From Limisphaerales bacterium (GTDB taxonomy: Bacteria > Verrucomicrobiota > Verrucomicrobiae > Limisphaerales > UBA11358): a DNA stretch of 11,706 nt. Below are positions 1-6,934 of this stretch, in pieces. Below the pieces are notes generated by a model. It was not told the origin of the DNA, searched no databases, and was given only the letters and a program-made list of their open reading frames with translations. The translations under genes and the position numbers were made by a program. Location: positions 1 through 11,706 of the forward strand of contig PLZL01000416.1 of assembly GCA_003152145.1 (NCBI GenBank), in the 5' to 3' direction. How positions within the stretch are numbered: the first letter of the stretch is position 1; every line of letters begins with the position of its first letter.

Positions 1-67
1 CCTTTGGGATGAAATCAAGCGCATGTTCAAATTCGGCCCGCCGCGCCTGGATGCCCAGACGAAATGA
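1..67 (+). CDS. C-terminal tail of an unidentified protein (5' truncated)
   Basis: Reading from base 2, 21 sense codons run to a TGA at 65-67, giving a tail that ends in ...GPPRLDAQTK. The stretch is basic and proline-containing, too short to assign to a family. It is the 3' end of a plus-strand gene that lies mostly outside the window. It converges on the minus-strand methyltransferase with a 48-base gap that shows no convincing terminator hairpin. Given the neighbours, a glycosyltransferase or another polysaccharide gene is plausible, but that is a guess from context only. The frame itself could be accidental because so little of it is visible. Confidence 0.45.
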   Translation, partial: LWDEIKRMFKFGPPRLDAQTK

Positions 68-115
68 GCAAGTGAACCACCAATCATCCAACCCACAACC
101 CGCAGGGCGCGGTCG

Positions 116-814
116 TCATTTTTTCCGCAATACTATCCCCATTTTCGGCTGCAACAGCTTGTTTCGCCAGCCAAAATTCTGATTCCACCAGCCGACAAAT
201 TGAAAGCCGCAACGTTCGCAGATATCGCGCAGGGCGCGCGGCGTAAAGCCGCGAATGTGGCCGCTCGGTTTGCACTCATTGAAGCGGTGCCGCAAAAAAC
301 TGGTCAGACCATCCGTGCCTGATTCCGTGCCTGTTTCAAGCCCGAGTGGAAGTTCACCGCATAACAAGAACGTAAAGCGGCTCCACCAATTGGCGAGGTT
401 TGGCACACTTACCACACACAGACCATTTGGGGCTGTCACCCGCAATAATTCGCGCAAGGCGGCTTCGGTTTCAAAAATATGCTCCAAAACATGGTTGCAA
501 ACCACCACATCAAACACGTCGCTGGCATAGGGCAATGCCCTTTCCCCAAGGGCGATTCGCTCAAACTCCAACGGCACACCCAGCTCGGTCGCAGTTATCT
601 GGAGATGATTGTCTAAATCAGCGGCACAAATCGGTCCCGGCCTGACTCCGGCAGTTGTTACGAAGTCATGTAAAAAGCATCCGGTTCCGACGCCGACCTC
701 GAGGTATTTGAACCCCCCCTGCAAGTCCAGCAGCGGGAGCAGGGCCTTCACATCATAAGCATCACTGCCGTATTGCCTGGTGGCAAATTTTTTTTGGTAA
801 AAGACTTCATTCAT
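116..814 (-). CDS. class I SAM-dependent methyltransferase
   Basis: A 232-residue protein with the layout of a Methyltransf_11/UbiE-type Rossmann methyltransferase, expected to transfer a methyl group from S-adenosylmethionine to a small molecule or sugar in the cytoplasm. Seen in the sequence: motif I LEVGVGTG at residues 38-45, acidic residues ending strand 2 (AADLD, 64-68), the FDVVVCNHVLEH segment at 101-112, and the post-II strand around LRVTAPNGLCVVSVPN (125-140). The C-terminal part (HIRGFTPRALRDICERCGF, about 186-204) matches the usual final helix and strand of O-methyltransferases in polysaccharide clusters. Length is normal and the frame is intact. It is divergent from the glycosyltransferase at 897 and convergent with the gene ending at 67. 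The ATG at 814 has no Shine-Dalgarno sequence. The codons just after the start contain a run of eight A (788-795 on the plus strand reads T8). The substrate cannot be read from the sequence; a sugar or lipid-linked glycan is suggested only by context. Confidence 0.9.
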   Translation of the reverse strand: MNEVFYQKKFATRQYGSDAYDVKALLPLLDLQGGFKYLEVGVGTGCFLHDFVTTAGVRPGPICAADLDNHLQITATELGVPLEFERIALGERALPYASDVFDVVVCNHVLEHIFETEAALRELLRVTAPNGLCVVSVPNLANWWSRFTFLLCGELPLGLETGTESGTDGLTSFLRHRFNECKPSGHIRGFTPRALRDICERCGFQFVGWWNQNFGWRNKLLQPKMGIVLRKK

Positions 815-896
815 ATTGTATGATTTACCCGCGCCGCATTAAAATGGCAAGTTTTGACGGCAAAGAACGCAGGCTGCTGTCAGCGATTGAACCATT
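815..896. promoter_or_regulatory. divergent intergenic region, probable promoters both ways
   Basis: These 82 bases separate two genes read outward, so promoters for both must lie here or inside the genes. On the minus strand a TACAAT (815-820) directly abuts the methyltransferase ATG, with TTTAAT 17 bases further up (838-843). If used, it would give a leaderless transcript or a later start. A TTGCCA, 17 bases, TAAATC alternative also ends close to the ATG. On the plus strand a TTGACG (854-859) stands at a suitable distance from the 897 start, but no good -10 box follows it. These are weak individual matches; the divergent layout is the stronger argument. Confidence 0.35.
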
Positions 897-1745
897 ATGA
901 ATAAATTTAAGTATGACCTGGCCGTGACTTATCGGGTTTATCCGAAAGTGTCCTCTCATCACCCGCCGGTTTTCGCCGATGACAAATTGAAACTGGCCGA
1001 GTTCTGCCTGAATTCCTTCAAGGCCTCGCTGGGAAATCTGAAAGTGAAATTGTGGGCTTTGCTGGACAATTGCCCGCCGGTCTACGAAGAAATGTTTTCG
1101 CGTTTATGGTCGCCGGAAGATCTGGTTTTGATGCGCTATCCGGGCGTCGGCGACGCGGCGACATTTCGTGAACAGTCCCGCCTTTTGATGGAGCAGGCGG
1201 ACGCGGAAATCGTTTATCTGGCCGAAGACGATTATTTTTATCTGCCGAATCAATTTCCGCTGGCTGTCAATTTTCTGAAGCAAAACCCCGACGCCCATTT
1301 TGTCTCTCCCTACGATCATCCGGACATTTACACGACTGAATTGCACAACCTGCCGCGCGAAACGCGGGCGGCGGAAGGAAAAGATTGGAATTCCTGCTTC
1401 AGCACAACGCACACCTTTTTAACGAACCGCCGGACACTTCAAGAATGTCGGGGCGTGTTTCTGGCTTCTTACGGCCGGGTCAGCCCCGACTTGAGCAAAT
1501 GGATGGCATTGACCAAGAGACGCGTGTTCAATCCGACTGCCTTTGCGCGCTGGGCGGTGACGTGCCCCTTTTGGGCGGGCAGTATCTTTTATGCCTGGCG
1601 CTATTGCTGGCGGCAGATTTTGTTCGGGAATAGATACACGCTTTGGGTTCCGCATCCGTCCATTGCCACGCATATGGTGGCCGGGATGGAAGCGCCCGGC
1701 ATTGATTGGCAAAAAGAATTTGACCGGCACCCGTCAAAAGCTTGA
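897..1745 (+). CDS. probable GT-A-fold glycosyltransferase
   Basis: A 282-residue cytoplasmic or membrane-associated protein without a signal peptide. It begins with a strand-like segment (YDLAVTYRVYPK), followed by KVKLWALLDNCP (49-60) and VYLAEDDYFYLPNQF (106-120). The acidic EDD at 110-112, right after a hydrophobic strand, sits where GT-A glycosyltransferases carry the metal and nucleotide-sugar binding DxD motif. The following segment SPYDHPDIYT (137-146) and the aromatic-rich C-terminal half (WAVTCPFWAGSIFYAWRYCW, about 219-238) would form the acceptor side. I do not recognise a specific subfamily, and overall similarity to GT2 enzymes is only suggestive. The start at 897 is preceded by no Shine-Dalgarno motif, and no in-frame earlier start is better. 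Its place among methyltransferase, glycosyltransferase-like and nucleotide-sugar genes supports a role in glycan assembly. A non-catalytic or nucleotidyl-transferring protein with a similar fold remains possible. Confidence 0.65.
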   Translation: MNKFKYDLAVTYRVYPKVSSHHPPVFADDKLKLAEFCLNSFKASLGNLKVKLWALLDNCPPVYEEMFSRLWSPEDLVLMRYPGVGDAATFREQSRLLMEQADAEIVYLAEDDYFYLPNQFPLAVNFLKQNPDAHFVSPYDHPDIYTTELHNLPRETRAAEGKDWNSCFSTTHTFLTNRRTLQECRGVFLASYGRVSPDLSKWMALTKRRVFNPTAFARWAVTCPFWAGSIFYAWRYCWRQILFGNRYTLWVPHPSIATHMVAGMEAPGIDWQKEFDRHPSKA

Positions 1746-1805
1746 AAAATAATCCCGAAATTGGCCTTGACCGGACGAATCAATAAGGAGCAATTTGCCT
1801 TAACC

Positions 1806-2945
1806 ATGAAATCAACCGCGAAACTTTTTTGCGCGTTCAGCTTCGTGTTTTTTTGTCTTTCAGCCGTGGAAGCTGCTGACACAAATCGGCCCGCCGGCTT
1901 TCATCTGACCGTTGAATTGCAGGACGGCTCCAGACTCATCGGGAAGGCGGGCGATGAAAATTATCAGTTCCGCTCCGATGTTTTGGGAGAAATGAAATTG
2001 CCGCTGGGGAAAATCCGCTTCATCGAGTGCCAGTCCAAAACAAATTCAGTAAGACTGACGACGAGCAGCGGCGATTCGGTGTCGGCGCAATTCACCATGA
2101 AGGAAATACGGATTGAAACAGCTTTTGGAAACGTAAAGCTGCCCGCGAACCTGTTGAGGCAAATCCAAGTGTCGCCGATGGGCGGGCCTGCGAAAAGCCG
2201 TCCGGGTTTGGTTGCGCTTTGGTCGGGCGAGGACAATGGCAGCGACTCGGTGGGCGGTAACAATGCGATGTTGACGGACATTTCCTTCACCGCCGGCAAA
2301 GTCGGGAGGGCTTTTGTCTTCAACGACGACACCAGTCTGTTCACTGTGCCTGCCTCCGAAAGCCTGGCGGTTTCAAATCTGACTTTTGAGGGCTGGATTC
2401 TCCCGACGGATATTGATCAGCCGCGTCCCATCATTGAATATGGTGGCGGCGGACAGGCTTCGCCTGTCCACCTGTGGATCAATACTTTGGGATTTTCTTC
2501 ATCGGTTCCAGGTGCCATTCATGTGGTTATCCGTGACCGAGGTGGCGCCAATGCCTTGGAGGTTAATTCCGCCGCCGGGATAGTCGCCGTGAATCAATGG
2601 CATCATGTGGCCTTCACCTATGACACAACGACCCGCGCCGGCATTCTGTATTGCAATGGAGTTCAGGTTGGTTCGGCTGTTTCGTCAATCGCTCTCGTTC
2701 CACAAAGTTTCTGTCCGGTGAATCTGGGTTATCGGGATGTGAACAGCCTCGATATTTTACAAGGCTACCGATTTGCCGGACTGCTCGACGAAATCGCCAT
2801 CTACAATCGGGCGCTTTCGACTGAAGAAATCAAAGCCATCGGCGTGGAGGAGAACAATGGTGAACCATTGCCACCGCCAAAGCCCACGACGTTTCCGCAA
2901 AGAATCAGATCGTTCGATGGTTTCAATCGCGGCGGCCTCAATTAA
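1806..2945 (+). CDS. exported LamG-domain protein with duplicated N-terminal module
   Basis: A 379-residue exported protein. I chose the ATG at 1806 over an upstream in-frame TTG at 1761 because it gives a classic signal peptide: basic start (MKSTAK), hydrophobic core (LFCAFSFVFFCLSA), and a VEA|AD cleavage site after residue 23. An AAGGAG at 1785-1790 lies 15 bases ahead, further than ideal. Residues 33-75 and 82-123 look like two copies of one beta-rich unit: a V-L-x-x-x-DGS-type strand, then a GxxKLP segment, then I/L-R-x-I. Residues 135-345 form a LamG/concanavalin A-like lectin domain, with the landmarks LVALWSGEDNGSDSVGGNNA, LTFEGWILPTD, NQWHHVAFTYD and FAGLLDEIAIYNRALSTEE. LamG domains often bind carbohydrate or act as cell-surface adhesion modules; no catalytic glycosidase residues are apparent. 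After the domain only about 30 proline-rich and basic residues remain, with no PEP-CTERM or LPXTG anchor. The role is unknown. A surface or periplasmic glycan-binding role is inference. Confidence 0.85.
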   Translation: MKSTAKLFCAFSFVFFCLSAVEAADTNRPAGFHLTVELQDGSRLIGKAGDENYQFRSDVLGEMKLPLGKIRFIECQSKTNSVRLTTSSGDSVSAQFTMKEIRIETAFGNVKLPANLLRQIQVSPMGGPAKSRPGLVALWSGEDNGSDSVGGNNAMLTDISFTAGKVGRAFVFNDDTSLFTVPASESLAVSNLTFEGWILPTDIDQPRPIIEYGGGGQASPVHLWINTLGFSSSVPGAIHVVIRDRGGANALEVNSAAGIVAVNQWHHVAFTYDTTTRAGILYCNGVQVGSAVSSIALVPQSFCPVNLGYRDVNSLDILQGYRFAGLLDEIAIYNRALSTEEIKAIGVEENNGEPLPPPKPTTFPQRIRSFDGFNRGGLN

Positions 2946-2971
2946 TTCTTCGCTTCAACTTTTGAAAAGCG

Positions 2972-2987
2972 CCGCCCACGACGGCGG
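2972..2987 (+). terminator. weak candidate hairpin downstream of the LamG gene
   Basis: CCGCC (2972-2976) and GGCGG (2983-2987) can pair around a 6-base loop, 26 bases after the LamG stop. A short ACTTTTG follows rather than a clear U-tract. The place is right for ending the upstream transcript before the promoter at 3124, but the stem is only 5 bp, so chance is a real explanation. Confidence 0.2.
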
Positions 2988-3123
2988 GAGACTTTTGCGG
3001 ACTTTGATTCCTTTGAACGGCTTGCCGTGACGCGCGCCGGTGACCAAAACCTGTGAACTCATGCCGAAAATTTACCGGATGGACCGGGTGGCGGCGAGAT
3101 TTTTCAGATGCGAACTCGTTGCC

Positions 3124-3152
3124 TTGACAGCGGGCGTGGGGCAAATGACAAT
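3124..3152 (+). promoter_or_regulatory. sigma70-type promoter of the yfhO-led operon
   Basis: A perfect TTGACA -35 box at 3124-3129 is followed after exactly 17 bases by GACAAT at 3147-3152, which matches 4 of 6 consensus -10 positions. Transcription would begin near 3159, leaving a leader of about 27 bases before the ATG at 3186. The next gene upstream ends at 2945 and no other gene starts between, so this promoter would drive the seven-gene run that follows. It also argues against starting the membrane-protein gene at the earlier in-frame ATG at 3108, which lies upstream of the promoter. Confidence 0.6.
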
Positions 3153-3185
3153 CCTCATTCCATTTTTGGACAAACCGTCAATTCT

Positions 3186-5993
3186 ATGAAAGTTGCCAAA
3201 CCGAATGCCGTGACAGCCGCCGCCGCGATGCCGCGCGGACTTTTCTTTGCCGGACTGCTCGCGGTGGTTTTGGCCGTGCTGTTCTGGAAAAGTTTTTTGC
3301 CGGGTTACGTTCATTTTTCCAACGACGGCCCGCTCGGCCAGCAAAACACCGCGTGGTCCCGCCTCCCTGGCGCTTTTACCGGAATTTGGGGCGACTTGAA
3401 CGACATTGGCAACAGCGGCGGCACGCTCACGCCGGACTTGTGCACGCTCCTCCGCTGGCTCTTGGGTCCCGTCGGTTACTCAAAATTTCTTGCCCCCTTC
3501 GCGCTGTTTATTCTGGGCCTTTGCGCATGGTATTTTTTCAAACAATTAAAACTTTCGCCGCTGGCGGCGGTGCTGGGCGGACTGGCAGCCGCGCTGAATT
3601 CGGCCTTTTTCTCGACTGCCTGTTGGGGCGTGGCCTCGCAGCAAATCGCCATCGGCTTCAGCTATTTCGCGCTGGCGCTGGTCGTGTCCAACACGCCGGA
3701 AACGCCCGTGCTGACCCGCTGGGTGCGCTGGGCGCTGGCCGGGCTGGCGGTTGGCGTCAACGTCATGCAAGGCGCGGACATCGGCGCGATCTTCAGCGTG
3801 TTCATCGCTGCATTTGTGCTGGTCAAGACGCTGGTGGATGAATCCGGTTCGATCGCGGCAAAATTGGGACGCAGCGTCGGCCGCGTGGCGGTCATCGCCG
3901 TGTTCGCCGGTTTCATCGCGGTCCAAACCGTCGTGTCACTCTTCGGCACTTCAATCACCGGCATTGCCGGAACCGGGCAGGATGCGGAAACCAAGGCAAG
4001 GCAATGGAACTATTGCACGCAATGGAGCTTTCCCAAAATCGAATCGTTGGGTTTGTTTGTCCCCGGCCTGTTCGGATACAAGATGGACACGCCCAAGAAT
4101 ATGATGGAATTCTTTCAAGATTCCTACAAAGGCGGTAATTACTGGGGTGCCATCGGTCGCGACGTGGCGTGGGATCAATTCTTTGCGGGCGGCAAACAAG
4201 GATCCGCGCCCGACACGAACCGTTATTACTTGCGTTTTTCCGGCGGTGGTTGTTACGCCGGCATTTTGGTGGCACTGATTGCGGCTTGGACCATTGCACA
4301 GTCTTTTCGCCGACAAAATTCAGCATTCGGTGAAAAGCAACGGCGGATGCTTTGGTTTTGGACTGCTTTGCTGATCGGTTCTTTGTTGCTGGCATGGGGA
4401 CGGTTCGCGCCGTTTTACGCGGTTCTTTACAAACTGCCATATGCTTCCGTGATCCGGAATCCGACGAAATTCATTCTGATATTCTCGTGGGCACTCGTGA
4501 TTATCTTTGCCTATGGCGTTCATGGTTTGAGCCGGCGTTATCTGGAAGTTCCGGGAGGCAATTCAAAACTTCGCGGTTTCGATCGCCACTGGACGCTGGC
4601 CTGCGTCTTCGCACTCGCCGGCAGCGTTCTGGCCTGGCTGATTTATGGGTCGCAAAAAGCGAATCTCGTCAGCCATTTGCAGGATGTGGGTTTTCCCGAC
4701 AAGGACTCGGCCGTGATAATTGCCGGGTTCAGCATCGGGCAGGCCGGCTGGTTCATCCCTTTCTTTGCGCTCGCAGTCGGGCTTTGCACGTTTGTCATCG
4801 CCGGTGTTTTTTCCGGAAAACGCGCGAAGCTCGGCGGCATTCTGCTCGGCGCGCTGCTCATCGTGGATCTGGGGCGTGCGAATTTGCCGTGGGTTGTTCA
4901 CTGGGATTACCAACAAAAATATGCCAGCAACCCCGTCATAGACATTCTCCGCGACAAGCCTTACGAACATCGCGTCGCCGACCTTCGTTCGGAAACGCTT
5001 TTTGAGGAACTCTACGGAATTGAGTGGAAGCAGCATCATTTCCCGTATTACAACATCCAGTCGCTCGACCTCGTGATGCGCCCGCGCGTGGCGTCAGACT
5101 TGGAGACTTATGAAGTGACCATGTCTCCGCACGGCGCGGCCGATGTTTATCTCCTTGCCCGCCACTGGCAACTGACCAACACCCGCTATCTGCTCGGCCC
5201 GGCGGCTTTTCTTGATTCGTTGAACCAACAACTCGACCCAGCTCAAAGGCGTTTTCGCATCGCCGTTCGATTCGACCTGATTCCAAAACAAGAAGTGGCC
5301 GTTCCCGGTGGCATCTCGCTTGAACAATTCGTGAATTATCTGCCGTTGGAGAAAATTACCGCCCGGCTTTCGGCTGACGGCCCCTACGCCCTCTTTGAAT
5401 TCACCGGCGCGCTGCCGCGGGCCAGACTCTATTCCAACTGGCAGTTGCCCATGAACGACAAAACCGCCGTGAGCGGGTTGACCATGACCAATCTGGGCGC
5501 GGGTGGATGGACGTTCCTGCAACAGGTTGGCACAAATGATTTTCTCACATTGAACGGACTGGCCTCACCCGCGTTCGACCCGTGGCAAACCGTGCTGCTT
5601 GCGGAATCGCCGGCGGCGCCGAATCCTCCGGCAATGAGCACCAATGAAAATTCCGGCTCGGTCGAGTTCACCAGCTACACGCCCAAGGACATCAAGTTTC
5701 ACACGCAGGCCGCCACGCCAACCGTGCTGCTGCTCAATGACGAGTTTGACCCGCATTGGCGCGTGTTCGTGGACGGCAAACCCGCGCCGCTGCTCCGCGC
5801 CAACTTCATCATGCGCGGCGTTTATTTGCCGGCGGGTGAGCACTCGGTGGAATTTCGATTCAGCCTGTCGGTGAAGCCGCTCTTTGTCACGCTGTCGGCC
5901 ATCGTCGTCTTTGGCATTCTCTTTCTTTGGAATTTTGGCATTCCTTCTTTTCTTTGGAATTATACTTCCGCAAAAAAAATAAAATCCGCATGA
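3186..5993 (+). CDS. YfhO-family integral membrane protein (GT-C-like)
   Basis: A 935-residue polytopic membrane protein of the YfhO type (Pfam PF09586-like), a family regarded as GT-C-fold glycosyltransferases or glycan-modifying proteins acting on the outer face of the cytoplasmic membrane. Seen here: a first membrane helix at about 18-35, then a loop with YVHFSNDGPLG (41-51) whose Asp47 sits where GT-C enzymes carry a catalytic acid. Many hydrophobic segments follow up to about residue 565. From there to about 890 lies a large soluble region, then a final helix (about 892-915) and a basic tail. The stretch LLLNDEFDPHWRVFVDGK (about 848-866) with RGVYLPAGEHSVEFRF after it is the characteristic C-terminal signature of YfhO. 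The ATG at 3186 was chosen over 3108 because the promoter lies between them and the hydrophobic N-terminus begins properly from 3186. There is no Shine-Dalgarno motif. The stop overlaps the next start as ATGA, implying translational coupling. Acceptor and donor are unknown; transfer of the sugar made by the downstream genes is inference. Confidence 0.85.
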   Translation: MKVAKPNAVTAAAAMPRGLFFAGLLAVVLAVLFWKSFLPGYVHFSNDGPLGQQNTAWSRLPGAFTGIWGDLNDIGNSGGTLTPDLCTLLRWLLGPVGYSKFLAPFALFILGLCAWYFFKQLKLSPLAAVLGGLAAALNSAFFSTACWGVASQQIAIGFSYFALALVVSNTPETPVLTRWVRWALAGLAVGVNVMQGADIGAIFSVFIAAFVLVKTLVDESGSIAAKLGRSVGRVAVIAVFAGFIAVQTVVSLFGTSITGIAGTGQDAETKARQWNYCTQWSFPKIESLGLFVPGLFGYKMDTPKNMMEFFQDSYKGGNYWGAIGRDVAWDQFFAGGKQGSAPDTNRYYLRFSGGGCYAGILVALIAAWTIAQSFRRQNSAFGEKQRRMLWFWTALLIGSLLLAWGRFAPFYAVLYKLPYASVIRNPTKFILIFSWALVIIFAYGVHGLSRRYLEVPGGNSKLRGFDRHWTLACVFALAGSVLAWLIYGSQKANLVSHLQDVGFPDKDSAVIIAGFSIGQAGWFIPFFALAVGLCTFVIAGVFSGKRAKLGGILLGALLIVDLGRANLPWVVHWDYQQKYASNPVIDILRDKPYEHRVADLRSETLFEELYGIEWKQHHFPYYNIQSLDLVMRPRVASDLETYEVTMSPHGAADVYLLARHWQLTNTRYLLGPAAFLDSLNQQLDPAQRRFRIAVRFDLIPKQEVAVPGGISLEQFVNYLPLEKITARLSADGPYALFEFTGALPRARLYSNWQLPMNDKTAVSGLTMTNLGAGGWTFLQQVGTNDFLTLNGLASPAFDPWQTVLLAESPAAPNPPAMSTNENSGSVEFTSYTPKDIKFHTQAATPTVLLLNDEFDPHWRVFVDGKPAPLLRANFIMRGVYLPAGEHSVEFRFSLSVKPLFVTLSAIVVFGILFLWNFGIPSFLWNYTSAKKIKSA

Positions 5994-6922
5994 AAATCCT
6001 CATCACCGGCGGCGCCGGTTATCTCGGCTCGGTTCTCACGCCCACGCTCCTCGCGCAGGGTCATGAAGTCACCGTGCTTGACAATTTTTATTTCAACCAG
6101 AACAGCCTGCTCGACTGCTGCCGGTTCGAGAAATTCCAGGTCGTCCGCGGCGATTGCCGCGAGGAATCCGTCGTCAAGCCGCTCGTCGCCAGGGCCGATT
6201 TGATCATCCCGCTCGCCGCGCTCGTCGGCGTGCCACTCTGTAACACTGATGCCATCGCCACCAAAACCACGAATCAGGAAGCGGTCGAAATGATCTGCCG
6301 CCTCGCCGGCAAACAGCAGTGGGTCATCATGCCGGTCACCAACAGCGGCTACGGCGTCGGCGAAAAGGGGAAGTTTTGCACCGAAGACACGCCGTTGCGT
6401 CCGATTTCGAGTTACGGCGTCACGAAGGTCAAGGCCGAGGAAGCCGTACTCGCGCGCGGCAACAGCATCAGCTTTCGGCTCGCCACCGTGTTTGGCTGCG
6501 CGCCACGCATGAGGATGGATTTGCTCGTGAATGATTTTGTCTATCGCGCCGTCCACGACCGCGCGGTTTTGATTTTCGAGGGACATTTCAAGCGCAATTA
6601 CATCCACATCCGCGACGTGGCGCGCGCGTTTCTGCACGGCATGGCCAATTTCAAAAAAATGAAGGGCAAGCCCTACAACGTCGGCCTCGACGATGCGAAT
6701 CTCTCGAAGCTCGAACTATGCGCCGTGATTCAAAAGCACCTGCCGAAGTTCGTTTTTGTCGAGGCGCCGATTGGCGAAGACCCGGACAAACGCGACTACA
6801 TCGTCAGCAACGCGCGTATCGCCGCAGCCGGGTTCAAACCCGAATGGAGCCTCGATCGCGGCATCACGGAACTCGTCAAGGGCTTCACCATTTTGCGAAA
6901 CACGATTTACTCGAACGTCTGA
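5990..6922 (+). CDS. extended-SDR NAD-dependent nucleotide-sugar epimerase/dehydratase
   Basis: A 310-residue cytoplasmic enzyme of the extended short-chain dehydrogenase family. Seen: the NAD-binding TGGAGYLG at 6-13, Asp31 at the end of strand 2 (VTVLDNF) positioned to bind the adenosine ribose, PLAALVG near 74-80, and the catalytic YxxxK as Tyr142/Lys146 (SYGVTKVKAEE). The substrate-binding C-terminal half includes NYIHIRDVARAFLHG, typical of GalE/WcaG-like enzymes. The segment around residues 115-122 is PVTNSGYG. It lacks the adjacent Asp-Glu pair found in RmlB-type 4,6-dehydratases, so epimerase, reductase or C4-oxidoreductase chemistry is more likely than 4,6-dehydration. The ATG at 5990 overlaps the previous stop (ATGA). 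An in-frame extension back to 5927 is not favoured because it would overlap the yfhO end by 67 bases and adds a non-SDR N-terminus. The next gene follows after 12 bases. The substrate is probably an NDP-heptose or NDP-hexose, judged from the adjacent kinase and nucleotidyltransferase. Confidence 0.88.
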   Translation: MKILITGGAGYLGSVLTPTLLAQGHEVTVLDNFYFNQNSLLDCCRFEKFQVVRGDCREESVVKPLVARADLIIPLAALVGVPLCNTDAIATKTTNQEAVEMICRLAGKQQWVIMPVTNSGYGVGEKGKFCTEDTPLRPISSYGVTKVKAEEAVLARGNSISFRLATVFGCAPRMRMDLLVNDFVYRAVHDRAVLIFEGHFKRNYIHIRDVARAFLHGMANFKKMKGKPYNVGLDDANLSKLELCAVIQKHLPKFVFVEAPIGEDPDKRDYIVSNARIAAAGFKPEWSLDRGITELVKGFTILRNTIYSNV

Positions 6923-6934
6923 CCGCGTATCGCC

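Noticed and set aside
68..115. Possible hairpin between the convergent genes (CCGC...GCGG on the minus strand)
   Set aside because: Only four base pairs with no T-run; too weak to call a terminator.
1761..1805. TTG start giving a 15-residue longer LamG protein
   Set aside because: It would bury the signal peptide; the ATG at 1806 yields a standard export signal.
3108..3185. ATG start giving a 26-residue longer YfhO protein
   Set aside because: The start lies upstream of the TTGACA/GACAAT promoter and adds a polar, non-family N-terminus.
4352..5005. 217-codon plus-strand frame inside the YfhO gene
   Set aside because: Arg/Ser/Cys-rich translation typical of an off-frame read; the YfhO frame is continuous here with membrane helices.
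5960..6637. 225-codon minus-strand open frame opposite the SDR gene
   Set aside because: Low-complexity acidic and basic composition with no motif, lying fully against an SDR with all catalytic motifs.
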